This document shows, piece after piece, positions 24,651 to 33,247 of a DNA stretch of 64,000 bases. The stretch's first letter is position 1; each line of letters begins with the position of its first letter. Origin of the DNA: Chloroflexi bacterium HGW-Chloroflexi-2 (lineage in GTDB: Bacteria > Chloroflexota > Anaerolineae > Anaerolineales > Anaerolineaceae); NCBI GenBank assembly GCA_002840735.1, contig PHBY01000010.1, forward strand, positions 62,001 through 126,000, written 5' to 3'. Below the pieces are notes generated by a model that made no database searches, had not been told where the DNA came from, and saw only the letters and a program-made list of their open reading frames with translations. A program made the translations under genes and the position numbers.

Positions 24651-25093
24651 ACCCATAATTCTGCATAATGCCCGGAATGGGGATGAACCACCGAATTTCC
24701 ATCGATATGACTGGAATTTTTTTATCCTCTCATCACACAATGATTGAGTAATCTCCATCCGGATTTTGAATGGGGACGATGAAAGTGAAAAAACCACATC
24801 ATTAAGAACATTTCCGTGATGGTGGTTTTGATGGTTTTGGCGGTAGGGGTGATCATGTAGAACGAAACCTAGGGTGGAAAATGGTGTCAATTCTACATGA
24901 TCACCCCTACCCATAATTCTGCATAATACCCGGAATGGGGATGAACCACCGAATTTCCTTCGATATGACTGGAATTTTTTACCATCTCATTACACAATGA
25001 TTGAGTAATCTACATCCGGATTTTGAGAGGGGACGATGAAAGTGAATAAACCACATCATCAAAATAACATTTCCGTGATGGTGGTTTTGATGG
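24651..25093. repeat. Tandem ~185-bp imperfect direct repeat with embedded palindromes
   Basis: Two non-coding copies, 24651-24834 and 24909-25093, both running from ACCCATAATTCTGCATAAT to GTGGTTTTGATGG and differing at scattered positions. Each copy is followed by a GTAGGGG palindrome (24843-24910 and 25103-25130), so the unit of duplication is repeat plus palindrome. Within each copy the end can fold back (AAACCACATCA against TGATGGTGGTTT). Short open frames here are not credible as genes. Together with 25103-25184 this explains the 890-base gap between the small helical gene and the UbiB gene; 25185-25381 shows nothing recognisable. Confidence 0.85.
24843..24910. repeat. GTAGGGGTGATC inverted repeat (20-bp arms)
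   Basis: Left arm 24843-24862 begins GTAGGGGTGATCATGTAGAA; right arm 24891-24910 is its exact reverse complement, with a 28-base loop. It shares the GTAGGG...CCCTAC ends with the other palindromes in the window. Confidence 0.9.
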
Positions 25094-25102
25094 ATTGGGC
25101 TT

Positions 25103-25184
25103 GTAGGGGCGTTCGGCCGAACGCCCCTACATAACCGAACGCCCCTACATGACCGAACGCCCCTACATGACCGAACGCCCCTAC
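25103..25184. repeat. GTAGGGGCGTTCGGCC palindrome plus three tandem right arms
   Basis: A perfect 28-base palindrome at 25103-25130 (GTAGGGGCGTTCGG joined to its complement) followed by three 18-base units of the form ATRACCGAACGCCCCTAC at 25131-25148, 25149-25166 and 25167-25184, each repeating the right arm. The same palindrome occurs at 59939 and 60415. Confidence 0.93.
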
Positions 25185-25381
25185 CATGCTGCCGGATTTA
25201 TACCCGAATTGGCGAAGGGGAATTGTGTGTACCGTATTTTAAATCAGGATTTTCCGCGATGATTGTCTTTTGGTTATCCCCAAGTGTAAATTGAGTTGAT
25301 GGGTATTGAATGGAAAATTCGGGTGTACAAAACACTGGAACGAAAATGAAAACCTTTCTCCAATATTTCATCTCTTTCTAA

Positions 25382-27037
25382 TTATCGAGTTATCACTAAA
25401 ATCAATAATAAGAAACCAGCTATGCCAAAAATAATTATCCCAATCGTCACTTCCCCCGCCAGAAAAAATTGAACCCCGCTGATCAGGAAAGCAGCAAAGA
25501 TGATGGCAATGGTGGTTTTTCGTTGAGATCGCCGCATCTGTTCCATTTCTCGTGATAACGCTGGCACCCTCACTTCCAAACGTCCCTGTTCCATTTTGGT
25601 GATGAGATTATCCGCACGAGTGGGCAGGCGCAGCACCAGTTGAAACATCCGGGTGATCTCGCTCCAGATGACCGACCAGCGGCCCTCTCCCTCTGCTTCC
25701 GCCAATTTGCTAGTGTATGGCACCAGGTTTTCAAACACATTGAAATCCGGATCCAACCCTGTGCAGATTCCAGATAGAATGCTCACACATCTGCCCAGTA
25801 GGATGATATTTTCAGGTGCCTGGAAGGGCATCTCATACAACAAATCTTCAAAATCCTTCATGAACTCCTGGGCTTCACGGGCATGCATGCTCATCAATTC
25901 CGATGTGGATTTTCCCCAGAAACGATCGAATACGCGTTGGCTGGCGCGTTCCAATAATTCCAGATCGGCTTCAGGCAACAACACATCCAGGATCTGATAA
26001 GCCTTGAGCAGTCGGCTGGCATCCTGCAGCCCAACCGCCAGAACAGCTTCTTTTAGCCCTTCATAGGTTTTATCTTCCAGCTCATCCGCCATCCCGAAAT
26101 CAACAAAAGTGATTTTCCAGTTTTCAGGGTCATCTCCTTCTTCGGCTGGCTGTACGAAAAGATTACCCGGGTGCGGATCAGCATGGAAAAAGCGATCTTC
26201 AAAAATCTGTTTGAGGTAGGTGTTTAAAAGCACCTTCGCAACCGCGCTGCGATCAATCCCAGCTTTTTCAATCAGTTCATAATCTGTGATCTTGATCGCC
26301 AGCACATTTTCCAGTGTCAAAACCCGTTTGGTGGTATGACTCCAGATCACATTGGGTACCCGTACATACGCTAAATCCTTGAAATTTTCCTTGAAGATTT
26401 CAGCGTTTTTGCCTTCATGAATGTAGTCAATTTCCTCATAGAGGGTCATGCTGAATTCATCTAAAAGCTTGGGAACATCCGCGTGCTTGCGGATCGGTTT
26501 AAATTTTTGTAACCAACCTCCAACGATCTGAAGTGCGGATAAATCAATTTTTACGATCTCTTCGATATGTGGGCGTTGCACTTTGATTACCACGTCTGGA
26601 TATTCTGCGATCTGTGAATCATTCAGGTGTAAACGCGCGACATGTACCTGCCCGATCGAGGCGGAAGCAAATGGGATGGGATTGAATTCATCGAAAATCT
26701 GCTCAAGCGGTTTGCCAAATTCATCTTCAATCAAGTATTTGATGGGCTCGAAGGGTTCTGCCTGCACTTCGTCCTGCAAGCCGATCAGTTCATCGGTGAC
26801 TTCACGCGGCAAGACATCCAGGCGAGCGGACAAAAATTGTCCCACCTTGATCATCACACCGCCCATTTGCACCGCTAATGCCCGAAATCGTCGGGCTATT
26901 CGGGTATTTCGATCAGATCGAGTCGCACGGGAAAATCTTCTCAGCCCCAACCTGGGGAGAATCAATTCCCACCAGATGATACCTAAAATTGTGCGACCAA
27001 AGAAAATTAGAATTCGATAATAACGTCTGCGTAACAT
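25382..27037 (-). CDS. UbiB/ABC1 (AarF) family atypical kinase
   Basis: A 551-residue membrane-anchored atypical protein-kinase-like ATPase of the UbiB/AarF/ADCK family, linked in other organisms to isoprenoid-quinone or lipid metabolism. Family motifs: the KxGQ region MIKVGQFLSARLDVLPREV, the Ala-rich loop PFASASIGQVHVARL replacing the Gly loop, VIKVQRPHIEEIVKID with the ATP Lys, FHADPHPGNLFVQP as catalytic loop and ITFVDFGMADELE as metal-binding DFG. The C-terminus has two membrane helices (about 505-548). GGGAGG lies 13 bases before the ATG, longer than usual, so the start is only moderately sure. It stands alone; the direct substrate of this family is unresolved. Confidence 0.93.
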   Translation of the reverse strand: MLRRRYYRILIFFGRTILGIIWWELILPRLGLRRFSRATRSDRNTRIARRFRALAVQMGGVMIKVGQFLSARLDVLPREVTDELIGLQDEVQAEPFEPIKYLIEDEFGKPLEQIFDEFNPIPFASASIGQVHVARLHLNDSQIAEYPDVVIKVQRPHIEEIVKIDLSALQIVGGWLQKFKPIRKHADVPKLLDEFSMTLYEEIDYIHEGKNAEIFKENFKDLAYVRVPNVIWSHTTKRVLTLENVLAIKITDYELIEKAGIDRSAVAKVLLNTYLKQIFEDRFFHADPHPGNLFVQPAEEGDDPENWKITFVDFGMADELEDKTYEGLKEAVLAVGLQDASRLLKAYQILDVLLPEADLELLERASQRVFDRFWGKSTSELMSMHAREAQEFMKDFEDLLYEMPFQAPENIILLGRCVSILSGICTGLDPDFNVFENLVPYTSKLAEAEGEGRWSVIWSEITRMFQLVLRLPTRADNLITKMEQGRLEVRVPALSREMEQMRRSQRKTTIAIIFAAFLISGVQFFLAGEVTIGIIIFGIAGFLLLILVITR

Positions 27038-27112
27038 AAAAATGATTATACCTCCCGATCAATCTTTGTAACTGTTTTCAGACCTCAATTCCGCAATAGT
27101 CGACGGAAAATT

Positions 27113-27250
27113 TTATTGTCCATCTTCTGACAACTCCCGATGGATGGATTCGAGTAATTCCTTGAATTGATCTGTTTTGACTGTTTCTTCTTCCAACATA
27201 AGTTTGAAGATTGTATTGATATACGACCTGGTTGGCAATTTGGGAGCCAT
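27113..27250 (-). CDS. Possible small ORF (45 residues)
   Basis: A frame starting MAPKLPTRSYINTIFKLMLE and ending SIHRELSEDGQ, with a charged amphipathic helix in its second half. The frame is open nine codons further upstream. No ribosome binding site precedes the ATG and I do not recognise the protein; it may be the tail of a decayed gene. Otherwise the 435-base gap 27038-27472 shows nothing recognisable. Confidence 0.25.
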   Translation of the reverse strand: MAPKLPTRSYINTIFKLMLEEETVKTDQFKELLESIHRELSEDGQ

Positions 27251-27472
27251 GATTTCGAATGGGATGAATTCTTCACTTCTAATTTAGAACATATTTTCAT
27301 AATTTACAAGGGTTTTTGCCTTCTTTTCTCCAAATCACCTATAATTAATGAGAGACCATCCCACCTTCAAAGCAGCATGTCTTTTTTGTAGTTTCCAACT
27401 TTAATTACTTTGTAAGTAATCCATTTATCATCCGCATTAACTGTTTCAGTTTAATTTTCCCGGGAGGTTTAC

Positions 27473-27778
27473 ATGAATTGGAAAAGCTTTTTTAGTTTTG
27501 AACGTATGGTCACACCGCTGATCATCAAAGTATTGTTCTGGATTGGCATGATCGCCAGCATCATCACGGGTCTCATTATTTTCTTCGGCGGGATCATCTC
27601 AGGTATCTCCAACAGTGAATTTGGGACCATCATCGGAGCGTTTTTTGGTGGTCCATTGGCTATGATTCTGGGTATTCTGGCTACCAGAATTTACTGCGAG
27701 TTACTGATCCTCTTCTTCCGCATCAACGAAACTCTGACGGATATTAAGAAAATCCTATTAGAGAAGAAAGTTGAATAG
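27473..27778 (+). CDS. DUF4282-type small membrane protein
   Basis: A 101-residue protein with the DUF4282 plan: FFSFERMVTPLIIKVLFWIG at the start (the F-x-RM-TP-IK phrase is characteristic), two membrane helices (about 16-40 and 50-72), an intervening Gly-rich loop GGIISGISNSEFGTIIG, and the conserved ending TRIYCELLILFFRINETLTD. The biochemical role of the family is unknown; it may be a scaffold or membrane-remodelling component. GGGAGGTTTAC directly precedes the ATG. It is followed by a nested palindrome and then the ECF sigma operon. Confidence 0.88.
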   Translation: MNWKSFFSFERMVTPLIIKVLFWIGMIASIITGLIIFFGGIISGISNSEFGTIIGAFFGGPLAMILGILATRIYCELLILFFRINETLTDIKKILLEKKVE

Positions 27779-27780
27779 GT

Positions 27781-27839
27781 GATAGTTTAAAGTCCATAGT
27801 TGACAGAAAAATAATGTCAACTGTTTGCTACTAACTATC
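27781..27839. repeat. Nested palindrome behind DUF4282 gene
   Basis: Outer arms GATAGTT (27781-27787) and AACTATC (27833-27839) enclose inner arms AGTTGACA (27798-27805) and TGTCAACT (27815-27822). It has no T-run, so it looks more like an interspersed palindrome than a terminator. Confidence 0.6.
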
Positions 27840-28033
27840 GTTTAATTTATAGGTAATCCAAAGATTTCCAAATTTCCAAGAATTGATGTGTGAAATCCTC
27901 CAAAGGAAGATGAAATTGGAGGAAAGTATTTAATTTTTGGGTACAATCAAATTGATCTGTCCCGATTTCCAATTTTTTACGACATAGATAGTAAAGACTG
28001 CAAAACCTCACAAACGGATCAATCGTAATCATC

Positions 28034-28573
28034 ATGATGCTTTTCAAAAACCAGAATAACTCGGACAAAGAATTAATCAAGTCTGCCAGGAAAGATCCAA
28101 CCCAATTCGCGTTGATCTTTGAAAAGTATGGGGACCGCATTTTTAGTTATCTTTTCAGCCACACCCGCCATCAACAGGAGGCAGAAGACATCACAGCGCA
28201 GACGTTTCTGGTAGCCATGGAATCCATCCAGCAGTATCGCGGTGATGGACATTTCTGTGCCTGGCTGTTTGGGATAGCCAGAAATAAGTTGATGGACTAT
28301 TTTCGTCAATCAAGACATGTTTCTTCTCTGGAAAAAATTGAAATTCCCGTCTCCTGCGATTCATTGGGCGGTTTGATACGAGATGAAGAAATTTCCAAAT
28401 TATCAGAGTTATTGAAATCATTACCTGATGAGGATCAGGAATTATTACGATTGCGTTTTGTTGGTGAAATGAGTTTTCCGGAAATGTCGGTTTTACTAGG
28501 GAAAAAAGAGGACACAATCAAAAAAAGTGTCTACCGTTTGATAGCAAAATTACAAATCCGGATGAAGGAGTAG
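28034..28573 (+). CDS. ECF-type RNA polymerase sigma factor
   Basis: A 179-residue sigma-70 family factor with regions 2 and 4 only. Region 2 is seen in FALIFEKYGDRIFSYLFSHT, HQQEAEDITAQTFLVAMES and GHFCAWLFGIARNKLMDYF; region 4 in LKSLPDEDQELLRLRFVGEM and FPEMSVLLGKKEDTIKKSVY, which carries the helix-turn-helix. Such factors direct RNA polymerase to stress- or envelope-related promoters and are held inactive by a partner. The gene for a membrane protein with a cytosolic N-terminus starts two bases after the stop, the standard place for the anti-sigma partner. Two ATGs (28034, 28037) are possible and no good Shine-Dalgarno is visible. Confidence 0.93.
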   Translation: MMLFKNQNNSDKELIKSARKDPTQFALIFEKYGDRIFSYLFSHTRHQQEAEDITAQTFLVAMESIQQYRGDGHFCAWLFGIARNKLMDYFRQSRHVSSLEKIEIPVSCDSLGGLIRDEEISKLSELLKSLPDEDQELLRLRFVGEMSFPEMSVLLGKKEDTIKKSVYRLIAKLQIRMKE

Positions 28574-28575
28574 AT

Positions 28576-30894
28576 ATGGACGAGCATCTTATCTCTCACG
28601 ATTTTGAAGAAAAAATAAAACATGCTTTTCACGCACCTACTATGCGCAGCGCTTTTGTTCAGCAAATGCAGACAACCATTTCTGAAAAGGCAACAGAGAT
28701 AAATAAAAACCAGAGAAAATCGTTTCATAGGAAAAAATCCTGGTCTTTGGCGTTATACCTGGCAGGAATTCTGATGATTATCATCCTGGCCGTAGGTCCA
28801 CGGAATGTTATTGCTTCCGTTCAAAAATGGTTCGGTTTTGTTCCCGGTTTTGGAATTCTCGAACAGGGCACACCGATACGCATTTTGTCGGAAGTTGTGA
28901 TCGACACGCGTAACGAGATTCGATTAACCATTTCCGAGGGCTATTTCACAGACGAAAAATCGATTTTGATTTACTCGGTTGAAAATGTCCCCTATTCAGC
29001 GCTCTCTCATGATGAAAACATGGTGGGTTGCTCGGAGTTTCCTTATCTCATCCTGCCGGACGGAACCAGATTAACCACCACAGGGAGCTGGGGCAATGGC
29101 ATGAAGGCTCACATCACACTCCCCCCGATACCAGAAAATGTGGATGAGGTTGCCTTTGTGCTTCCTTGTGTCCTCAACAGCTTGCCAGGATTAGCACCAG
29201 AAAACTGGGAATTACCAATCAAAATCATCCCTGCTCCAGTGGATCTGATAGCTATACCGGTGATTGAGGTGAATGATCCTGCAACATCAGTTACTGATCC
29301 GGTACCAACAATTGTAGAATCACCCCAAACCGAGAGCCTGTTTGGCATACAGATGAAGATCGACCAGGCTATTCCATTAACCGATGGTTATTATCTGATC
29401 GGGCATAATGAGTGGAAGGATGAGCGTATTACCAAGTCCTGGCCATCCGGATTTGCACTAAAGGCAGTGGATGCCAATGGAATTTCCATTCCCATCGAAC
29501 CAGCCCATTGGCAGGATATTGGCATCCAGGAGCCCCAGGAAAGTCAATGGTTCTATAAACTTTATGGACGAGGATTTAAACCACCTCTCACAATTTTCGC
29601 AGTAGTGATGACCATTGATTTTCAGCCTGCGATCACTTTCGAAGTTAATCCAGATGCCTTTGGCTTTGACCCAGCTACTGCTGTACCTGGCACCACATAC
29701 GAACTTGAGCCTATTGAAATTGAACTGCTGGGTTATGAAGCCAGGATCGTTCAGGCGGATTATATGGTACAGGGAATTTCGCGAGGGTTTGATTTTGGTA
29801 TAAAAGCAGATCCAGCTCTTCAATCCATCCCATTTATACTCACCAGCCCGGTGATTGGTGGAATGGGTGCTGGTGGTGGAGGATCGAGTTTTAACGAAAG
29901 CAAAGGATTGGTGTCATCCATCGTGCTACGAGATGGCAGCATGCAATATCCACTGCAAATTCAGGTTAGCTCAGTTTTGCTCAAAGGAAATTGGTCAACC
30001 GTTTGGGATGCCCCTGCCGAGCCTGATCAGACACTGAAGGTTTTCAACAAATGTTTTTCATTGAGTGATTGGAAACACATGCTCGAAAATCCACCTGTCC
30101 TTCCAACTGAAATATCAGGAAAAATATTGTTTAAACGGGCAGCATTTGCACCTGATCCTTCTGAATTTATTGCCAATCTGGATGGAAGCCAGGAACGAAG
30201 TTTAGTGTTTGGTCACAGTTCTTTGTCCCCTGATGGCTCCCAATTGATTTACAGTAATCAGGAAGATCGAATCGTGCTGCTTAATCTGGACAACAATACC
30301 GAAACCATCTTATATGATAAAACTGATGCTTTCCAACCCATCTGGTCACCAGATGGAAAGTCGATCGCTTTCACCGAATTTAATGAAACCACCCAAATTC
30401 TGGTGATGGATACCGATGGAAACAATTTACGCGAGATCATTAAAAGCAATCTATACCCTGATTTGCTGGGATGGACAGCTGATAATAAGCATTTGATGTA
30501 TCGAAATCAGCTTGGAGAACGAAGGGGGCCGCTCATTTTGTTGGACATCGACTCCAAAGAAGAAATTGAATTATTCGATATTCTTTCCCGAGCTTCAATG
30601 TCTCCCAATAGACAATGGATCGCCTATATCGATAGTGTTCCTGGCAAAATGGGTTCTGGACTGTATGTTTCCAAATCGGATCAGAGTGAGAAACGTTTGC
30701 TGGTACAACTGGACTACCTGGCAATATCAAATGTTACCTGGAGCCCGGATGGAAAATGGCTTGGCTTCAGTGTCTTTGATAATTCCACCTTTATACCAAC
30801 CTCCGCGGTTGGAATCATCAACCTGGAATCCTGTCAGGTATATCCAATTCAGATTCCTGGTATTGAGATTCTTCGCGAGTGGCGCTACCCATAA
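28576..30894 (+). CDS. Membrane-anchored beta-propeller protein, probable anti-sigma partner
   Basis: A 772-residue single-pass membrane protein. Residues 1 to about 53 are cytosolic and charged, a membrane helix follows (about 54-75, LALYLAGILMIIILAV), and the rest is extracytoplasmic. The middle (about 90-480) contains two Ig/DUF4179-like stretches with a possible Pro/Thr linker near residue 235. The last 230 residues are a TolB/WD40-like propeller with repeated HSSLSPDGSQLIYSN, IWSPDGKSIAFTEF, MSPNRQWIAYID and VTWSPDGKWLGFSVF. It begins two bases after the ECF sigma stop, with AAGGAG ahead of the ATG. Position and topology suggest it binds the sigma factor and senses an external signal; the binding is inferred, since no zinc-anti-sigma motif is visible. 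Confidence 0.8.
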   Translation: MDEHLISHDFEEKIKHAFHAPTMRSAFVQQMQTTISEKATEINKNQRKSFHRKKSWSLALYLAGILMIIILAVGPRNVIASVQKWFGFVPGFGILEQGTPIRILSEVVIDTRNEIRLTISEGYFTDEKSILIYSVENVPYSALSHDENMVGCSEFPYLILPDGTRLTTTGSWGNGMKAHITLPPIPENVDEVAFVLPCVLNSLPGLAPENWELPIKIIPAPVDLIAIPVIEVNDPATSVTDPVPTIVESPQTESLFGIQMKIDQAIPLTDGYYLIGHNEWKDERITKSWPSGFALKAVDANGISIPIEPAHWQDIGIQEPQESQWFYKLYGRGFKPPLTIFAVVMTIDFQPAITFEVNPDAFGFDPATAVPGTTYELEPIEIELLGYEARIVQADYMVQGISRGFDFGIKADPALQSIPFILTSPVIGGMGAGGGGSSFNESKGLVSSIVLRDGSMQYPLQIQVSSVLLKGNWSTVWDAPAEPDQTLKVFNKCFSLSDWKHMLENPPVLPTEISGKILFKRAAFAPDPSEFIANLDGSQERSLVFGHSSLSPDGSQLIYSNQEDRIVLLNLDNNTETILYDKTDAFQPIWSPDGKSIAFTEFNETTQILVMDTDGNNLREIIKSNLYPDLLGWTADNKHLMYRNQLGERRGPLILLDIDSKEEIELFDILSRASMSPNRQWIAYIDSVPGKMGSGLYVSKSDQSEKRLLVQLDYLAISNVTWSPDGKWLGFSVFDNSTFIPTSAVGIINLESCQVYPIQIPGIEILREWRYP

Positions 30895-30925
30895 TATTTC
30901 GAAATTATCACCAGTTCAAAGGGTG

Positions 30926-32521
30926 TTAATTCTTCATCTCAAAGACCAAAGATGGAAATTTCTGCTTTACCATATTCATTTGGTAGGTTTCATGGAAGAG
31001 CGCGACGTATTTTTTCTCTGAATCCAGACACACCATATTATTGCTACGCTCAATGATGCGTTTGATATCCTCTTCCGGACCGGTCACCCAGCGGGCAATG
31101 TCAATACCGAGCCTTTCCAGAGTGGTGGGAACATTGTATTCATTATCCAGGCGTGCCTGCACGACATCAAACTGCAATTCACCCACCACAGCCAGGATCG
31201 GTTCCCGTTTGAAGGCATCCACATTGTAAAACACCTGTACGGCCCCTTCCATCTCCAATTGTCGTAAGCCTTTGATGAATTGTTTCTGCTTGCCCAGATC
31301 CTGCAAGCGTAAAATGGCAAAATGCTCCGGATGAAAGCGCGGAATAGGCGCAAATTGGATGGGTTTGAACTCGCTCAACGTATCGCCAATCCCCAAATCA
31401 CCGGTGTTGGGAATACCCAGAACATCCCCAGGATAGGCTTCATCGATGATCTCACGTTCATTGGCGAATAATTTATAGGGTCGTTGCAATTTGAAAATCT
31501 TGCCTGTGCGGGAGTGGATCACATCCATGCCGCGCGTGAATTTCCCGGAGCAAATACGTAAAAATGCCACACTATCCCGATGCTTGGGGTTCATATTGGC
31601 TTGAATTTTGAACACAAAACCCGAGAATCCCTCATCTGAAGGATTCACCATTCCCTGATCACTTTCATACGGCTGCGGCGGAGGTGCCAGGTGAATAAAG
31701 GATTCCAGGAATAAGCGCACACCAAAATTGGTCAATGCGCTTCCAAAGTAGACAGGTGTTTGCTCTTCTGCCAGCATGCGTTGGTGATTGAATTGAATCC
31801 CCAGTCCATCCAGCAATTCTATATCTAATTGCACCTGATCAATATAACTGCGATTCATTAATTTGGCATCTACGAGTGCTTTGAAGGTGTAAAATTGTTC
31901 CGGCGACATGCGTTCATTGCGTAATGTGCGTTCATAGAGGTAAATTCCTAATTTACGGCGATCATACACCCCTTTGAAATTGATCCCATCTCCTAAGGGC
32001 CAGTTGATCGGGACCGGCTGCATACCCAAAACATTTTCAATTTCATCCAGCAACGCCAGTGGAGAGCGTGCCGGACGATCCATTTTATTGATGAATGTAA
32101 AAATCGGGATGCCACGCTGGCGGCAAACATCAAACAACTTGCGTGTCTGTGGTTCAATACCCTTAGCAGCATCCAGCACCATCACTGCGCTATCCACCGC
32201 CGAGAGGGTACGATAGGTATCCTCAGAAAAATCCTGGTGACCCGGCGTATCCAGCAAATTAATCACATACCCCTGATAGGGAAATTGCAGCACTGTCGAG
32301 GTGATTGAAATACCACGCTGGCGTTCCATTTCCATCCAGTCTGAGGTGGTGTTACGCTGGTTGCGTCTGGCGCGTACATTCCCAGCCAGATCAATAGCGT
32401 TACCATACAAAAGCAGCTTTTCAGTGAGTGTGGTTTTGCCTGCGTCCGGATGCGAGATAATCGCAAACGTACGCCGGTTTGATATCAATTTTTCTGATTC
32501 TATTTCGAAGTTGCTTTCCAT
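30926..32521 (-). CDS. prfC: Peptide chain release factor 3
   Basis: GTPase that recycles release factors 1 and 2 from the ribosome after termination. The 531-residue length matches the family. GTPase motifs: G1 in FAIISHPDAGKTTLTEKLLL (about residues 18-37), the switch phrase ERQRGISITSTVLQF, G3 in NLLDTPGHQDFSEDTYR, G4 in FINKMDRPARSP; then domain II (GFVFKIQANMNPKHRDSVAF) and the RF3-specific C-terminal half with VGELQFDVVQARLDNEYN. GGAG is five bases before the ATG. It lies convergent to the propeller protein gene, 31 bases away. Confidence 0.97.
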   Translation of the reverse strand: MESNFEIESEKLISNRRTFAIISHPDAGKTTLTEKLLLYGNAIDLAGNVRARRNQRNTTSDWMEMERQRGISITSTVLQFPYQGYVINLLDTPGHQDFSEDTYRTLSAVDSAVMVLDAAKGIEPQTRKLFDVCRQRGIPIFTFINKMDRPARSPLALLDEIENVLGMQPVPINWPLGDGINFKGVYDRRKLGIYLYERTLRNERMSPEQFYTFKALVDAKLMNRSYIDQVQLDIELLDGLGIQFNHQRMLAEEQTPVYFGSALTNFGVRLFLESFIHLAPPPQPYESDQGMVNPSDEGFSGFVFKIQANMNPKHRDSVAFLRICSGKFTRGMDVIHSRTGKIFKLQRPYKLFANEREIIDEAYPGDVLGIPNTGDLGIGDTLSEFKPIQFAPIPRFHPEHFAILRLQDLGKQKQFIKGLRQLEMEGAVQVFYNVDAFKREPILAVVGELQFDVVQARLDNEYNVPTTLERLGIDIARWVTGPEEDIKRIIERSNNMVCLDSEKKYVALFHETYQMNMVKQKFPSLVFEMKN

Positions 32522-32788
32522 TCGGACTCCACTGTTCTGATTTTCTCTGCGTTTGTCGGGATCATCAGATTGCTTTACTGCTCATAAATCTTCCATTATA
32601 TGACGTTGGAATGAAGGTTCCCCCAACCATCGCACAGTTCAGCGCCTGATTACGAATCGCTCATTCCATCATCACGAAGCCGAATTTTACCATTAATCAT
32701 CAAATCATGGTTATGAGATCGTGCTTCCAGAAAATGCTGTCGCTGGTAGAATTTAATCCATCGACCATGAATTGATGAGGAAAGCCGT

Positions 32789-33145
32789 ATGATTAATAAA
32801 TGTTCCTTATATGGTGCTGCAACGGATGCTAATATAACCTGCCAAAGGATCTTTGATGAATTTCTGGCATTGGAATTCAGTAACCCGGCTTATGGAAAAG
32901 TGCACATGCTCACGGTCAGCTGTTTCATGATCCAGCACCAACGCTACAGCGATCCAGCGCTGCTTTGGATGCAGCAAGCTTTACGGGATGTGTTGGAGAA
33001 TGGCGTGGATCCCTCTGATATCCGTTTACAGATGACCTCTGAGGTAGATCAGGGCAAGCGTGATTGGAAAATCGAACGCCAACCAGGAGAACGGGAATTA
33101 CCCCACATCACCTGGTCTATCACCATCGCGGATCAACCAGCATAA
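32789..33145 (+). CDS. DUF5946-like protein
   Basis: A 118-residue soluble protein. The stretch CQRIFDEFLALEFSNPAYGK followed by VHMLTVSCFMIQHQ corresponds to the DUF5946 signature in which a Cys, FDxLLALE and HxLTVxxYxxQHP occur in that order; the C-terminal half (QQALRDVLENGVDPSDIRLQ) is helical. No enzymatic role is known for the family. The ATG has GAGGAAAG about five bases upstream. The 267 bases before it (after the divergent prfC) show no other gene. I recognised the family by memory of its signature, so moderate confidence. Confidence 0.65.
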   Translation: MINKCSLYGAATDANITCQRIFDEFLALEFSNPAYGKVHMLTVSCFMIQHQRYSDPALLWMQQALRDVLENGVDPSDIRLQMTSEVDQGKRDWKIERQPGERELPHITWSITIADQPA

Positions 33146-33247
33146 AGATGACCCGTTCAGTTATTGTGCCTGGGTGGAACGCTGGGCAAGAGCAACTTTG
33201 CAGAAAATGCAAGGATAAAGACAGATTTTTTTATCTCGTTTCTATCT

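Noticed and set aside
24497-24914. Minus-strand ORFs inside the repeat region
   Set aside because: They lie within the duplicated non-coding unit and palindrome, have odd composition and no ribosome binding site.
25131-25184. CRISPR-like array
   Set aside because: Units are contiguous 18-mers derived from a palindrome arm with no spacers, and there are no cas genes. The same holds for 60367-60430.
27847-28140. Minus-strand ORF overlapping the ECF sigma start
   Set aside because: Overlaps a clear sigma factor gene, with no start signal or recognisable protein.
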